Assembly: GCF_017874595.1 (NCBI RefSeq) | Contig: NZ_JAGILA010000008.1 | Span: 302,738-366,737 of the forward strand | Reading direction: 5' to 3' | Source of the DNA: Sinorhizobium kostiense | GTDB taxonomy: Bacteria > Pseudomonadota > Alphaproteobacteria > Rhizobiales > Rhizobiaceae | Length of the DNA: 64,000 nucleotides | In this document: piece by piece, positions 36,402 to 46,493 of the stretch | Position numbering within the stretch: position 1 is the first letter of the stretch | How the letters are laid out: the number at the start of each line of letters is the position of its first letter | Program-made: the position numbers and the translations under genes | Notes under the pieces: generated by a model | Databases searched by the model: none | What the model was told of the DNA's origin: nothing | The model's input: the letters and a program-made list of their open reading frames with translations, nothing else

Positions 36402-39400
36402 TCAATTGAAATAGTCCTGCAGGGGCCGGACTTCCAGGTTTCCAGCCTTCAGCGCCTTGATGGCAAGAGCTGCGGCCTCCGCCCCGGCCATTGTTGTGTA
36501 GTAGGGGACCTTCTGCATCAGGGTCGCGCGCCGCAGAGATTTGGAGTCCGAGATCGCCTTGTTGCCGTCGGTCGTGTTGATGACGAGCTGCACCTGGCGG
36601 TTGCGGATCGCGTCCTCGACGTGCGGCCGGCCTTCAAGGACCTTGTTGATCTTGGTCGCCGTAATACCGTGGTCGGCGAGGAAGCGGGCCGTGCCGCCGG
36701 TTGCCATGACCTTGAAGCCGATATCGGCAAGGATGCGGATCGCCGGCAGCACGCCCGGCTTGTCCTCGTCGCGAACCGAGACGAAGACCACGCCGTCGCG
36801 CGGCAGGTCGACACCGGCGCCGAGCTGGGACTTGGCGAAGGCAAGCGCGTAATCGGTATCGAGGCCGATCACCTCGCCCGTCGAGCGCATTTCCGGACCG
36901 AGCAGCGTGTCGACCCCGGGGAAACGGGCGAAGGGGAAGACCGCTTCCTTGACGGCGATGTGCTTCAGGTTGCGCGGATCCGGTTTCCTGCCATAGGCGG
37001 CAATCGCCTGCTCGAGCGTTTCTCCGGCCATGATGCGCGCGGCGATCTTCGCGATCGGCGCACCGATCGTCTTTGCCACGAACGGAACCGTGCGCGAGGC
37101 GCGGGGATTGACCTCGAGCACGTAGATCGTGCCATCCTTGATGGCGAACTGCACGTTCATCAAGCCGCCGACGTTCAGCGCTTTCGCCAGCGCCGCCGTC
37201 TGGCGCTCGAGCTCCTCAACCGTATCCTTGTCCAGCGTGTGCACCGGCAGCGAGCAGGCGGAGTCGCCGGAGTGGATGCCGGCCTCCTCGATATGCTCCA
37301 TGATGCCCGACACGAAGACATCCTTGCCGTCGCACAGGCAGTCGACGTCCACTTCAGTCGCATTGGTCAGATAGCTGTCGAAGAGCAGGGGGTTCTTGCC
37401 GAGAAGCGTGTTGATCTGGCCGGTCTTGTCGTTCGGGTAGCGCTGCTTGATGTCCTCGGGTACGAGACCGGGCACGGTGTCGAGCAGGTAGGTCTGCAGC
37501 ATGCTTTCGGAATGAATGATCTGCATGGCGCGGCCGCCGAGAACGTAGGAGGGACGCACGACCAACGGGAAGCCGATCTCGGCGGCGACGAGGCGCGCCT
37601 GCTCGACCGAATAGGCGATGCCGTTGCGCGGCTGGTTGAGGTCGAGCTTCATCAGGAGCTTCTGGAACCGGTCGCGGTCCTCGGCCAGATCGATCGCGTC
37701 CGGCGCCGTTCCAAGGATCGGAATGCCGTTCTTTTCGAGCGCTTCGGCGAGCTTCAGCGGCGTCTGGCCGCCGAATTGCACGATAACGCCGTGCAGCGTG
37801 CCGTTTTCCTGTTCGGCGCGCATGATCTCGATCACGTCCTCCGCCGTCAGCGGCTCGAAATAAAGCCGGTCGGACGTGTCGTAGTCGGTCGAGACGGTTT
37901 CCGGATTGCAGTTGACCATGATCGCTTCATAGCCAGCGTCCTTCAACGCGAAGGCCGCATGGCAGCAGCAATAGTCGAACTCGATGCCCTGGCCGATCCG
38001 GTTCGGCCCGCCGCCGAGAATGACCACCTTCTTGCGATCGGAAACCTGTGCCTCCGAGCGCGCGGCGCCGACGAAGGGAGTCTCATAGGTCGAGTACATG
38101 TAGGCGGTCGGCGAAGCGAACTCAGCGGCACAAGTGTCGATGCGCTTATAGACAGGGCGGACGTTCAGCCGGTTGCGCAGCTCTGCGACTTCCTTCGGGC
38201 GCTTGCCCGTAAGCGTTGCAAGGCGGGCATCGGAGAAGCCCATCGCCTTCAGCATGCGCAGGTTTTCGGCGTCCTCGGGCAGGCCGTGCTCGCGGATGCG
38301 GGCTTCCATATCGACGATCGCCTTGAACTGGGCGATGAACCAGGGGTCGATCTTGCAGGCTTCGTGCACCTCCGCCTCGCTCATGCCGAGGCGCAGCGCC
38401 TGGGCAACCATGCGCAGGCGGTCCGGCGTCGGCGTGCCGAGAGCGGCACGGATGGCGTTGCGGCCGTCGCCGTTCTCATCGAAATCGGGGATGTCGATCT
38501 CGTCGAGGCCGGTGAGGCCGGTTTCAAGCCCGCGAAGCGCCTTCTGCAGGGATTCGGCGAAAGTGCGGCCGATCGCCATCACTTCACCGACCGACTTCAT
38601 CGCCGTCGTGAGCGTCGGCTCGGCACCGGGGAATTTCTCGAAGGCGAAGCGCGGGATCTTGGTGACGACATAGTCGATCGACGGCTCGAACGAGGCGGGC
38701 GTCGCACCGCCGGTGATGTCGTTCTCGAGCTCGTCCAGTGTATAGCCGACGGCAAGCTTGGCGGCGATCTTGGCAATTGGAAAACCCGTCGCCTTGGAGG
38801 CGAGCGCCGAGGAACGCGACACACGCGGGTTCATCTCGATGACGACCAGGCGGCCATTGACGGGGTTGACCGCGAACTGAACGTTGGAGCCGCCGGTCTC
38901 GACGCCGATCTCGCGCAGCACCGCGATCGAGGCGTTGCGCATGATCTGGTATTCCTTGTCGGTCAAGGTCAGCGCCGGGGCGACGGTGATCGAATCGCCC
39001 GTGTGCACGCCCATCGGGTCGATATTCTCGATCGAGCAGATGATGATGCAATTGTCCGCCTTGTCGCGGACCACCTCCATCTCATACTCCTTCCAGCCGA
39101 GAACCGACTCCTCGATCAGCACTTCGGTGGTCGGCGAGGCATCGAGCCCGCTGGCGACGATATCGAAGAACTCCGAACGGTTATAGGCGATGCCGCCGCC
39201 GGTGCCGCCCAGCGTGAAGGAGGGCCGGATGATCGCCGGTAGGCCGACCTCGTCCAGCGCCTGGGCCGCGATCGCCATGGCATGGTTCACGTAGCGCTGC
39301 TTGCGATCGCCCTCGCCGAGGTTCCACTGGTTTTCCAGGTCGTCGAGCGCCTTGTCGAGCTCGGAACCGGAAAATCTGCCCTTCAGCTCGGCGCGTTCCG

Positions 39401-39890
39401 CTTCGTGCACCTTGCGGTCGTGATCCTTGATGTCGGTGGCGTTCGCCAGGTGCGATTTCGGCGTCTCGAGACCGATCTGCGCCATGGCCTCACGGAAGAG
39501 GGCGCGGTCCTCGGCCTTGTCGATCGCCTCCGGCTTGGCGCCGATCATCTCGACATTGTAGCGATCGAGCACGCCCATGCGGCGGAGCGAAAGCGCGGTA
39601 TTGAGCGCCGTCTGGCCGCCCATCGTCGGCAGCAGCGCGTCGGGACGCTCCTTGGCGATGATCTTGGCGACGACTTCCGGCGTGATCGGCTCGACATAGG
39701 TGGCGTCGGCGAGGTTCGGATCGGTCATGATCGTCGCCGGGTTGGAGTTGACGAGGATGACCCGATAGCCTTCCTCTTTCAGAGCCTTGCAGGCCTGGGT
39801 CCCGGAATAGTCGAATTCGCATGCCTGGCCGATTACGATCGGCCCCGCGCCGATGATGAGGATCGATTTGATGTCTTGGCGCTTCGGCAT
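36402..39890 (-). CDS. carB: Carbamoyl-phosphate synthase large chain
   Basis: Large subunit (1162 aa) making carbamoyl phosphate for arginine and pyrimidines. Two ATP-grasp halves are visible, starting [20 protein letters not shown] and [20 protein letters not shown], with [18 protein letters not shown] and [14 protein letters not shown] loops, and a C-terminal MGS-like allosteric domain ([16 protein letters not shown]). It is ~90 residues longer than E. coli CarB; part of this is an insertion at ~150-215 ([20 protein letters not shown] onward), as I recall for alphaproteobacteria. carA is not in the window. Confidence 0.97.
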   Translation of the reverse strand: MPKRQDIKSILIIGAGPIVIGQACEFDYSGTQACKALKEEGYRVILVNSNPATIMTDPNLADATYVEPITPEVVAKIIAKERPDALLPTMGGQTALNTALSLRRMGVLDRYNVEMIGAKPEAIDKAEDRALFREAMAQIGLETPKSHLANATDIKDHDRKVHEAERAELKGRFSGSELDKALDDLENQWNLGEGDRKQRYVNHAMAIAAQALDEVGLPAIIRPSFTLGGTGGGIAYNRSEFFDIVASGLDASPTTEVLIEESVLGWKEYEMEVVRDKADNCIIICSIENIDPMGVHTGDSITVAPALTLTDKEYQIMRNASIAVLREIGVETGGSNVQFAVNPVNGRLVVIEMNPRVSRSSALASKATGFPIAKIAAKLAVGYTLDELENDITGGATPASFEPSIDYVVTKIPRFAFEKFPGAEPTLTTAMKSVGEVMAIGRTFAESLQKALRGLETGLTGLDEIDIPDFDENGDGRNAIRAALGTPTPDRLRMVAQALRLGMSEAEVHEACKIDPWFIAQFKAIVDMEARIREHGLPEDAENLRMLKAMGFSDARLATLTGKRPKEVAELRNRLNVRPVYKRIDTCAAEFASPTAYMYSTYETPFVGAARSEAQVSDRKKVVILGGGPNRIGQGIEFDYCCCHAAFALKDAGYEAIMVNCNPETVSTDYDTSDRLYFEPLTAEDVIEIMRAEQENGTLHGVIVQFGGQTPLKLAEALEKNGIPILGTAPDAIDLAEDRDRFQKLLMKLDLNQPRNGIAYSVEQARLVAAEIGFPLVVRPSYVLGGRAMQIIHSESMLQTYLLDTVPGLVPEDIKQRYPNDKTGQINTLLGKNPLLFDSYLTNATEVDVDCLCDGKDVFVSGIMEHIEEAGIHSGDSACSLPVHTLDKDTVEELERQTAALAKALNVGGLMNVQFAIKDGTIYVLEVNPRASRTVPFVAKTIGAPIAKIAARIMAGETLEQAIAAYGRKPDPRNLKHIAVKEAVFPFARFPGVDTLLGPEMRSTGEVIGLDTDYALAFAKSQLGAGVDLPRDGVVFVSVRDEDKPGVLPAIRILADIGFKVMATGGTARFLADHGITATKINKVLEGRPHVEDAIRNRQVQLVINTTDGNKAISDSKSLRRATLMQKVPYYTTMAGAEAAALAIKALKAGNLEVRPLQDYFN

Positions 39891-40114
39891 AGGCTCTCAT
39901 CCGTTTCGGCTGCGCGAAAAACCGGCCAAGGTGGGAGTTCACCGGCCGGGGCGCGCAACAATGGTGTTTTCAGGCTAGAAGCGGCTTATAGGCAAATGTT
40001 TCTGCAAGCGAAACCCCGAAAATTCCGGAATCGACAATAAAGCGAACATCGCCGCGGCGCTTCGGCTCATCCCAGCTGCGATTCATTTCAACCGAGCTGA
40101 CGGGCGCTCCGCTG

Positions 40115-40222
40115 CCTACAGCGCCGCGCGCATCAGACGCGCAATGGATTGCTGAAGCACTTTGATTGCTCCATGTCCTTGTCCTCGGATCCGAGGTAGA
40201 GATAGGGAGACTTGCAGTAGCA
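40115..40222. repeat. RIME-type mosaic element, copy 4 (inverted)
   Basis: Reverse copy: CCTACAGCGCCGCGCGCATC, AGACGCGCAATGG, GAAGCACTTTGATTGCTCCATG, CTCGGATCCGAGG palindrome, ending GACTTGCAGTAG. It fills the middle of the 466-nt gap between carB and the zinc-peptidase gene; nothing else is supported there apart from the expected promoters. Confidence 0.7.
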
Positions 40223-40356
40223 GAACCTCCCGGCTCCTTTTTAAATGATACCGCGGGTGAAACTCGTGCTGCCGCAATTGCGTTTTGCAACATTCTATCC
40301 CTTGAGTGGATGAAGCCGCGCTATCCGCGTCCCGCTCTTTTTTGGAGGAACACGTC

Positions 40357-41292
40357 ATGGAGTGGAAAGGCCGTCGCCAGTCCAGCAATGTTGAGGATCG
40401 GCGAGGGACGAGCCCCGGCGGCATTGGACGGAACCCTTTCGGCCGCGGCGGCGGGTTTCGGATTCCAACCGGCGGCGGCATGCGTCGGAGAGGCGGAGGC
40501 CTGAGCTTCGGCACCATTATCTTTCTCGTCGTCATCTATTTCCTGTTCAGGGCGATGGGTGTCGACCTGCTGCAGGTCATCGAAGGCGGGCCGGTGAACA
40601 TGCCCGGCTTCGAACAGACCGATGGTTCGCGCGCGCCGCGTGGCTCGGCGGCGGAAGAAGAGATGAAGGCCTTCATGGCGACCGTGCTGGCGGAAACGGA
40701 GGATACATGGCAAGGCGTATTCCAGGCCAATGGCGAAGAGTATCAGGAGCCGCGGCTCGTGCTTTTCGATGGCGCCGTGCAATCGGCCTGCGGCTTCGCC
40801 TCAGCCGCCTCCGGGCCCTTCTATTGCCCTGGCGACCGCAAGGTCTATCTCGACATGAGCTTCTTCGAGGAACTCGCACAGAAGTTTGAGGCGGCCGGAG
40901 ACTTCGCCCAGGCCTACGTGCTGGCACACGAGGTCGGCCATCACGTGCAGAATCTGATCGGCGTGTTGCCCAAGTTCAACCAGATGCGACAGCGCATGAG
41001 TGAAGTCGAGGCCAACCAGATGTCGGTACGCGTCGAACTGCAGGCCGACTGCTTCGCCGGCATATGGGGCAAATTCACCGAGCAGAAGGGCCTGCTCGAG
41101 CGTGGCGACCTTGAGGAGGCTTTGAACGCTGCAACGCAGATCGGCGACGACACGCTGCAAAAACGCATGCAGGGCTACGTGGTGCCGGAAAGCTTCAACC
41201 ATGGCACGTCGGAGCAGCGGATGACGTGGTTCAAGCGCGGCTTCGATAGCGGCAGGATGCAGGATTGCGACACTTTCTCCGGCCCCGTCTGA
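40357..41292 (+). CDS. YpfJ-type neutral zinc metallopeptidase, membrane anchored
   Basis: A 311-residue protein of the putative zinc metallopeptidase family (PF04228, YpfJ). A basic, Gly-rich N-terminus precedes one transmembrane helix at ~50-66 (SFGTIIFLVVIYFLF). The zinc site is HEVGHH at 191-196, with a downstream ELQADCFAGIWG supplying the third ligand. GGAGGA lies 7 nt before the ATG. The catalytic domain probably faces the periplasm. Substrate unknown; gene stands alone. Confidence 0.88.
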   Translation: MEWKGRRQSSNVEDRRGTSPGGIGRNPFGRGGGFRIPTGGGMRRRGGGLSFGTIIFLVVIYFLFRAMGVDLLQVIEGGPVNMPGFEQTDGSRAPRGSAAEEEMKAFMATVLAETEDTWQGVFQANGEEYQEPRLVLFDGAVQSACGFASAASGPFYCPGDRKVYLDMSFFEELAQKFEAAGDFAQAYVLAHEVGHHVQNLIGVLPKFNQMRQRMSEVEANQMSVRVELQADCFAGIWGKFTEQKGLLERGDLEEALNAATQIGDDTLQKRMQGYVVPESFNHGTSEQRMTWFKRGFDSGRMQDCDTFSGPV

Positions 41293-41454
41293 GCCCCGTC
41301 GAAGGTTTCGTCACATAAGCCATGCCGATCGGCATGATCACGAACTTTGAAATGTTCGCGGATTGTTCCGTTGCTCATTGTGGGATTACACTTTATCTGG
41401 TGAGGTCGTTCACGTTCTGTCTCCGCTGTGGCGGACATCGGGGAAGGGAGCTTG

Positions 41455-42714
41455 ATGCTCGACAAGAAGTTCGTGCAACGCGGTCTCGCCGTCGTTTTCC
41501 TTATTCTGCTTCTCGACATCATGGGCATCGCCATCATCGTGCCGGTGTTGCCGAGCTATTTGCGCGAGCTGACGGGAGCGGATGTCGGGGAGGCGGCAAT
41601 CGACGGCGGTTGGCTTCTGCTCGTTTATTCGGCAATGCAGTTTCTCTTCGCGCCGCTGATCGGCAATCTGAGCGACCGCTTTGGCCGCAGACCTGTTCTG
41701 CTCGCTTCGGTGCTTACATTCGCGATCGACAATCTCATCTGTGCTCTCGCAACGAGCTATTGGATGCTCTTCGTCGGTCGGATTCTCGCCGGCGTGAGCG
41801 GCGCGAGCTTCGGTACGGCTGCCGCCTTCATCGCCGACGTCAGCGACGACGGCAACCGTGCGAGGAATTTCGGACTGATCGGCATCGCCTTCGGCACCGG
41901 CTTCGCGCTCGGTCCGGTCGTCGGCGGGCTCCTTGGAGAACTCGGACCGCGGGTGCCGTTTTACGGCGCGGCCGGCCTGTCCTTCGTCAACTTCGTCGTC
42001 GCGATATTCCTTTTGCCGGAAACGCTTGGCGCCACCAACCGGCGCCGCTTCGAATGGCGCCGGGCGAACCCGTTGGGCGCGCTCAAACAGATGCGCCGGT
42101 ATTCCGGGATAGGTAGGGTATGCCTCGCCTTCTTCCTTCTTTGGCTCGCCCATGCTGTCTACCCGGCCGTCTGGTCCTTCGTTTCGTCCCATCGCTACGG
42201 CTGGAGTGAGGGACAGATCGGCTTGTCGCTCGGCATCTTCGGCGTCGGCGGCGCATTCGTCATGGCGCTCGTTCTGCCACGCGTCGTCTCGAGACTGGGA
42301 GAAAGGCGAACAGCGACGCTCGGACTCGTCTTCACCGGACTGGGGATGGTTGGCTATGCGGCCGCCTGGGAAGGCTGGATGGTCTACGTCGTGATCGTCG
42401 CGACGGCGCTCGAGAGCCTCGCCGAACCGCCGCTGCGCAGCATCGCCTCGGTGCACGTGCCTCCGACGGCGCAAGGGGAGTTACAGGGAGCGCTCACCAG
42501 CATATCGAGCATGACGACAATTCTCGGGCCACTTCTGTTCACGCAGATTTTTGCGTATTTCACGAGCCATTCGACCGCTTATGCGTATTCAGGCGCACCC
42601 TATGCGGTGGCTGCGTGTCTGATTGCCGGCGCGCTCGCTGTTTTCCTGTTCCGGGTGCAACCGGTGCGCGGGAGAGAGCTCCGGCATGCCGCGCCGAACC
42701 CGGAAAGGCTCTAG
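41455..42714 (+). CDS. MFS exporter, TetA-like (TCR/Tet family)
   Basis: Twelve-helix major facilitator (419 aa) resembling tetracycline/H+ antiporters. It starts LAVVFLILLLDIMGIAIIVP; motif A is GNLSDRFGRRPVLLAS after helix 2; motif C-like GIAFGTGFALGPVVGG in helix 5. GGAAGGGAG precedes the ATG; an upstream start nine codons earlier overlaps that site. No repressor gene is next to it. Substrate cannot be inferred; several rhizobial relatives are of unknown specificity. Confidence 0.85.
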   Translation: MLDKKFVQRGLAVVFLILLLDIMGIAIIVPVLPSYLRELTGADVGEAAIDGGWLLLVYSAMQFLFAPLIGNLSDRFGRRPVLLASVLTFAIDNLICALATSYWMLFVGRILAGVSGASFGTAAAFIADVSDDGNRARNFGLIGIAFGTGFALGPVVGGLLGELGPRVPFYGAAGLSFVNFVVAIFLLPETLGATNRRRFEWRRANPLGALKQMRRYSGIGRVCLAFFLLWLAHAVYPAVWSFVSSHRYGWSEGQIGLSLGIFGVGGAFVMALVLPRVVSRLGERRTATLGLVFTGLGMVGYAAAWEGWMVYVVIVATALESLAEPPLRSIASVHVPPTAQGELQGALTSISSMTTILGPLLFTQIFAYFTSHSTAYAYSGAPYAVAACLIAGALAVFLFRVQPVRGRELRHAAPNPERL

Positions 42715-42874
42715 CCCCAGCGACTTTGCCCGCGGCCTGCAAACTGATCAACTTTCTTGATGGCTTGATGAAAAATAATGCATCGTCGGCCTTGCGGCTG
42801 GCGCCCGCCTCGGTGGTGCTGTAAGCCGTCGCTCTCCTTTTGAGCGACGATCGCGCGCCCGAGCGAGGACTTCC

Positions 42875-44275
42875 ATGCTGACCGCTACCAAAGACCTCAC
42901 GCTTCCGACGCCCGACAATTCCTGGGGCACGCATTTTCGCGCCAGCATCTATCTCGGCGTGCCGTTCATCGGCGCCCAACTCGCACAACTCGCGATCAAT
43001 GCCACCGACGTGCTCCTGGTCGGGCAGCTGGGCGCGACCCAACTTGCCGCGATTATTCTTGCGACGCAGGTCTTCTTCACCATCTTTATCTTCGGCAGCG
43101 GCTTCGCGCATGCCGTGGTGCCGATGGTCGCGCAAGCGCAGGGGCGCGGCGACAAGGTTTCGGTCCGCCGTTCGGTGCGTATGGGCATCTGGGTGGTGCT
43201 GCTCTACAGCCTGCTGACTACACCGATCCTGTGGATGGCGGAGCCGGTCCTGCTTTTCGCCAGACAGAAACCGGAGGTTGCTGCGCTTGCCGGGGAATAT
43301 CTGCGAGTCGCGCAATGGGGGATGTTTCCGAGCCTCCTCTTCCTGGTGCTGAGAGCGTTCCTCGGCGGCCTCGAACGCGCTGGCGTGATCCTCTACGTGA
43401 CGCTCGCCACCCTGGTTCTCAACGCCGTGCTCTGCTACCTGCTCATATTCGGCAAATTCGGATTCCCGGCACTCGGCATAATCGGCGCTGCGATTGCCGC
43501 TGTCGGCGTCGCACTCTTCGGCGCTGCCCTGACGATCGGCTATATCGGCAACCGGCCCGAGCTCAACCGCTATCAGCTGTTCGTGCGTTTCTGGCGGCCA
43601 GACTGGCCGGTTTTCCAGGAGGTCGTGCGGCTCGGAATTCCGATCTCTCTGACAATCCTCGCCGAAGTCAGTCTCTTCACCGTCGCATCGTTTCTCATGG
43701 GCACGATCGGCACGATGGAGCTGGCAGCGCATGGGATTGCGCTGCAATTCGCGTCGATCGCGTTCATGGTGCCGCTTGGTCTTGCGCAAGCAGGCACCGT
43801 CCGCGTCGGTCTGGCCTATGGCTGCGGCGACATGCTGGGCGTGAGGCGTGCGGCGGTCGCGGTGCTTGCGCTTGGTTGCGGTTTTGCCGCCTTCAGCAGC
43901 ACGATTTTCGCGCTCTTTCCCCGTGAGCTCGCGGCGCTCTACCTTGACATGAGCCGGCCCGACGCAGCCGAAGTACTTGCCTTGGCAGGGCCGCTGATCG
44001 TGATTGCCGGCGCCTTCCAGCTGATGGACGGCCTGCAGGCGATTGCCGCTGGCATGCTGCGCGGTCTCAAGGACACGACCGTGCCCATGATTCTGGCGAT
44101 GATCTCCTATTGGCCGATCGGCTTCTTCTGTGCATGGGCCTTTGCCTTCCCGCTCGCTTTCGGTGGCGTCGGTGTCTGGTTCGGCTTCGTGCTGGGTCTG
44201 GCGGCGGCGGCCTTGTTGCTCAATTGGCGTTTCTTCCGCCTGCTTCGCTTGCAGGTTTCCGCCGCGGGACTCTGA
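42875..44275 (+). CDS. MATE-family efflux transporter, NorM-like
   Basis: Twelve-helix MATE antiporter (466 aa). The two homologous halves start SIYLGVPFIGAQLAQLAINA and VVRLGIPISLTILAEVSLFT. It probably expels cationic drugs or plant flavonoids using Na+ or H+. GAGGA lies 5 nt before the ATG. 160 nt after the MFS gene on the same strand; the gap suggests its own promoter. Confidence 0.88.
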   Translation: MLTATKDLTLPTPDNSWGTHFRASIYLGVPFIGAQLAQLAINATDVLLVGQLGATQLAAIILATQVFFTIFIFGSGFAHAVVPMVAQAQGRGDKVSVRRSVRMGIWVVLLYSLLTTPILWMAEPVLLFARQKPEVAALAGEYLRVAQWGMFPSLLFLVLRAFLGGLERAGVILYVTLATLVLNAVLCYLLIFGKFGFPALGIIGAAIAAVGVALFGAALTIGYIGNRPELNRYQLFVRFWRPDWPVFQEVVRLGIPISLTILAEVSLFTVASFLMGTIGTMELAAHGIALQFASIAFMVPLGLAQAGTVRVGLAYGCGDMLGVRRAAVAVLALGCGFAAFSSTIFALFPRELAALYLDMSRPDAAEVLALAGPLIVIAGAFQLMDGLQAIAAGMLRGLKDTTVPMILAMISYWPIGFFCAWAFAFPLAFGGVGVWFGFVLGLAAAALLLNWRFFRLLRLQVSAAGL

Positions 44276-44285
44276 TCAGGCAACG

Positions 44286-44427
44286 AAAAAAGCCGGACGG
44301 GCAGGGGAGACCGTCCGGCTCACAAGTGCGACCCCATCCGGGGAAGTAACGAGGTCGCTGGAAACTTCGTGGGAGAAGTTCCTGAGGCATTCATGTCAAG
44401 GTTCAAGGTCCTCGGCCGTAGCCGCTT
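44286..44427 (-). ncRNA. Structured 3' RNA / candidate sRNA with strong terminator
   Basis: Downstream of the 42-aa gene the minus strand can fold into three hairpins. The first is GGAACTTC-TCCCAC-GAAGTTTCC (44360-44382). The second is GCGACC/GGTCGC with an inner CCCC/GGGG (44328-44358). The last is AGCCGGACGG/CCGTCCGGCT (44291-44320), followed by six T, a full Rho-independent terminator on the minus strand. The exposed UCCCAC loop recalls anti-Shine-Dalgarno loops of rhizobial sRNAs. It could be a 3'-UTR-derived sRNA or simply a structured tail. Confidence 0.55.
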
Positions 44428-44556
44428 TCACTTCCTCTTCGGCCTGTTTGCCTCTACCGGCACCGCGCCGGGGTCGTTGGCTTCGTCACGAAGCGCGATC
44501 ATTGCCGCAAAGGCCGTCGCGAGGAACATCACCATCGAAAACAGAGCAAGTGCCAT
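44428..44556 (-). CDS. 42-aa single-span membrane protein
   Basis: A small gene on the minus strand: MALALFSMVMFLATAFAAMI forms one hydrophobic helix, followed by a charged tail (LRDEANDPGAVPVEANRPKRK). GGGAG lies 6 nt before the ATG and a terminator lies ~110 nt after the stop, so it has a complete transcription unit. Antisense to nothing and convergent with the MATE gene. No family recognised. The remaining gap to coaD (44557-44797) holds only promoters. Confidence 0.65.
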   Translation of the reverse strand: MALALFSMVMFLATAFAAMIALRDEANDPGAVPVEANRPKRK

Positions 44557-44797
44557 GACCGTCTCCCTTCATTCGCTAGAACGGCACTCTCCTCGAAAAA
44601 GTTCCACCCACTGTGTCCCACTCTACAGGGGTCGGAGTGAAACGATTTTGAACGTCGTGTTCATCCAGCATTCATTCTCCCATTAGCATTCGTTTTCGCA
44701 TCCCGGCTGTCACGCGGGGAACAGCAGCGCGCCCGCCGTGCCCTTGCGGTTCGCAGCGGTCCATGACAAAAGGCTTCACCAAACGGAAACAGGCGCG

Positions 44798-45292
44798 ATG
44801 ACCACGGCTTTCTATCCCGGTTCCTTCGATCCGATGACGAACGGGCATCTCGACGTGCTCGTTCAGGCGCTGAATGTCGCGTCGAAGGTGATTGTGGCGA
44901 TCGGCATCCATCCGGGAAAGACACCGCTCTTTTCCTTCGATGAGCGGGCGGATCTCATCCGCCGGTCGCTCGGCGAGTTCCTGCCGGAGCGGGCGGGTGA
45001 CGTCGCCATCACTTCCTTTGACAACCTGGTGGTCGATGCGGCCCGCAAGCACGGCGCAACCCTGCTGGTGCGGGGATTGCGCGACGGAACCGATCTCGAC
45101 TACGAAATGCAGATGGCCGGGATGAACCACCAGATGGCGCCCGACATCCAGACCTTGTTCCTGCCGGCGGGAACGGCGTCTCGACCCATTACGGCCACAT
45201 TGGTCCGTCAGATCGCGGCAATGGGCGGCGACGTCAGCGCTTTTGTTCCCAAGGCGGTCTACGAGGCGCTGCAGGCAAAACACAGAGCCTGA
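44798..45292 (+). CDS. coaD: Phosphopantetheine adenylyltransferase
   Basis: Coenzyme A biosynthesis enzyme (164 aa) joining 4'-phosphopantetheine and ATP to dephospho-CoA. Nucleotidyltransferase motif [16 protein letters not shown] (HxGH-type, TNGHLD) at the N-terminus and [20 protein letters not shown] (ISSxxxR-type) near the C-terminus; [20 protein letters not shown] in the middle. First of a run with the two cyclophilin genes; 22 nt to the next start. Confidence 0.97.
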   Translation: MTTAFYPGSFDPMTNGHLDVLVQALNVASKVIVAIGIHPGKTPLFSFDERADLIRRSLGEFLPERAGDVAITSFDNLVVDAARKHGATLLVRGLRDGTDLDYEMQMAGMNHQMAPDIQTLFLPAGTASRPITATLVRQIAAMGGDVSAFVPKAVYEALQAKHRA

Positions 45293-45314
45293 TCACATCA
45301 CGCAAGGAGAGCCC

Positions 45315-45887
45315 ATGAAAATCCTTCAACTCGCATTTGCCGGCGCGCTGGCGCTCGCCTCCTTCACGGCAAGCGCCCTTGCGCAGTCGAATGATAACCT
45401 GTTGACCATCGAACTGAAGGATGGTCCGGTCGTCATCGAGCTTCGCCCGGACATAGCGCCGAAGCATGTTCAGCAGATCAAGGAGCTGGCGGCCGCCGGG
45501 GAATATGACAATGTCGCCTTTCACCGCGTGATCCAGGGCTTCATGGCCCAGACCGGCGACGTGCAATATGGGGATATGAAGGAGGGCTTCCGGCCCGAGC
45601 TCGCCGGAACTGGCGGTTCCTCGAAGCCCGACTTGCCGGCTGAGTTCTCCAATGTACCGTTCGAGCGCGGCACCGTCGGCATGGCCCGCTCGCAGGACCC
45701 GAACAGCGCCAACTCGCAGTTCTTCATCATGTTCGCGCAAGGCGACTTCCTGAACGGACAGTACACGGTCGTCGGGAAGGTTGTCGAAGGCATGGAGAAT
45801 GTCGACAAGATCAAGATGGGCGATGAGGCCAGCAACGGCGCGGTCACCGATCCCGATCGGATGATCAGCGTAAAGGTCGGCAGATAA
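45315..45887 (+). CDS. ppiA: Periplasmic cyclophilin-type peptidyl-prolyl isomerase
   Basis: Exported cyclophilin (190 aa), assisting folding in the periplasm. Signal peptide MKILQLAFAGALALASFTASALAQ. The catalytic Arg is in FHRVIQGFMAQTGD; substrate pocket in [27 protein letters not shown] precedes the ATG. It lies between coaD and a cytoplasmic paralogue, an arrangement consistent with a tandem duplication. Confidence 0.92.
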   Translation: MKILQLAFAGALALASFTASALAQSNDNLLTIELKDGPVVIELRPDIAPKHVQQIKELAAAGEYDNVAFHRVIQGFMAQTGDVQYGDMKEGFRPELAGTGGSSKPDLPAEFSNVPFERGTVGMARSQDPNSANSQFFIMFAQGDFLNGQYTVVGKVVEGMENVDKIKMGDEASNGAVTDPDRMISVKVGR

Positions 45888-45909
45888 GTTACACAGAAGG
45901 AGAAGAACC

Positions 45910-46419
45910 ATGGCCGAGATCAAGGATCCGGAGAACACGATCATCATGGAAACCACGAAGGGCAGGGTGGTGATCGAACTCCTGCCGGACGTCGCTCCGG
46001 GGCATGTCGCCCGCATCAAGGAACTGACGCGCGAGGGCGCTTATGATGGCGTGGTCTTCCACCGCGTGATCGAGGACTTCATGGCCCAAACCGGCGACGT
46101 ACAATACGGCAAGACCGGCGGCGAGCACTTCAACCCGGCACGCGCCGGCATGGGCGGCTCCTCAAAGCCTGACCTGAAGGCCGAGTTCTCCAACGTCGCC
46201 CATGTGCGCGGCACCTGCTCCATGGCGCGCAGCCAGATGCCGAACTCCGCCAATTCGCAATTCTTCATCTGCTTCACCGACGCTCCCTGGCTGAACAAGC
46301 AATATTCCGTTTGGGGCCAGGTCATCGAAGGCATGGAGAATATCGACAATATCAAGCGCGGCGAGCCGGTCCGCGACCCCGACTCGATCGTGTCGATGCG
46401 GGTTGCCGCCGACGCCTAA
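45910..46419 (+). CDS. ppiB: Cytoplasmic cyclophilin-type peptidyl-prolyl isomerase
   Basis: Cyclophilin of 169 residues without a signal peptide. Catalytic motif [38 protein letters not shown]. Closely related to the upstream periplasmic copy, 22 nt away, and ends in a strong terminator. AAGGAGAAG precedes the ATG. Confidence 0.93.
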   Translation: MAEIKDPENTIIMETTKGRVVIELLPDVAPGHVARIKELTREGAYDGVVFHRVIEDFMAQTGDVQYGKTGGEHFNPARAGMGGSSKPDLKAEFSNVAHVRGTCSMARSQMPNSANSQFFICFTDAPWLNKQYSVWGQVIEGMENIDNIKRGEPVRDPDSIVSMRVAADA

Positions 46420-46437
46420 TTTGCGCTAATGCACAGA

Positions 46438-46483
46438 CCCGCCCCGGTCGCATGAACGCCGCCGGGGCGGGTTTGCTTTTGTT
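46438..46483 (+). terminator. Terminator between ppiB and queA
   Basis: CCCGCCCCGG and CCGGGGCGGG form a 10-bp GC stem, followed by TTTGCTTTTGTT. It ends the coaD-ppiA-ppiB unit. Confidence 0.85.
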
Positions 46484-46493
46484 AGACATCCGG

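Noticed and set aside
36390..39242. 950-codon open frame on the plus strand opposite carB
   Set aside because: It mirrors the codons of carB in GC-rich DNA, has no ribosome site and an Asp/Arg/Gly/Val-rich nonsense composition.
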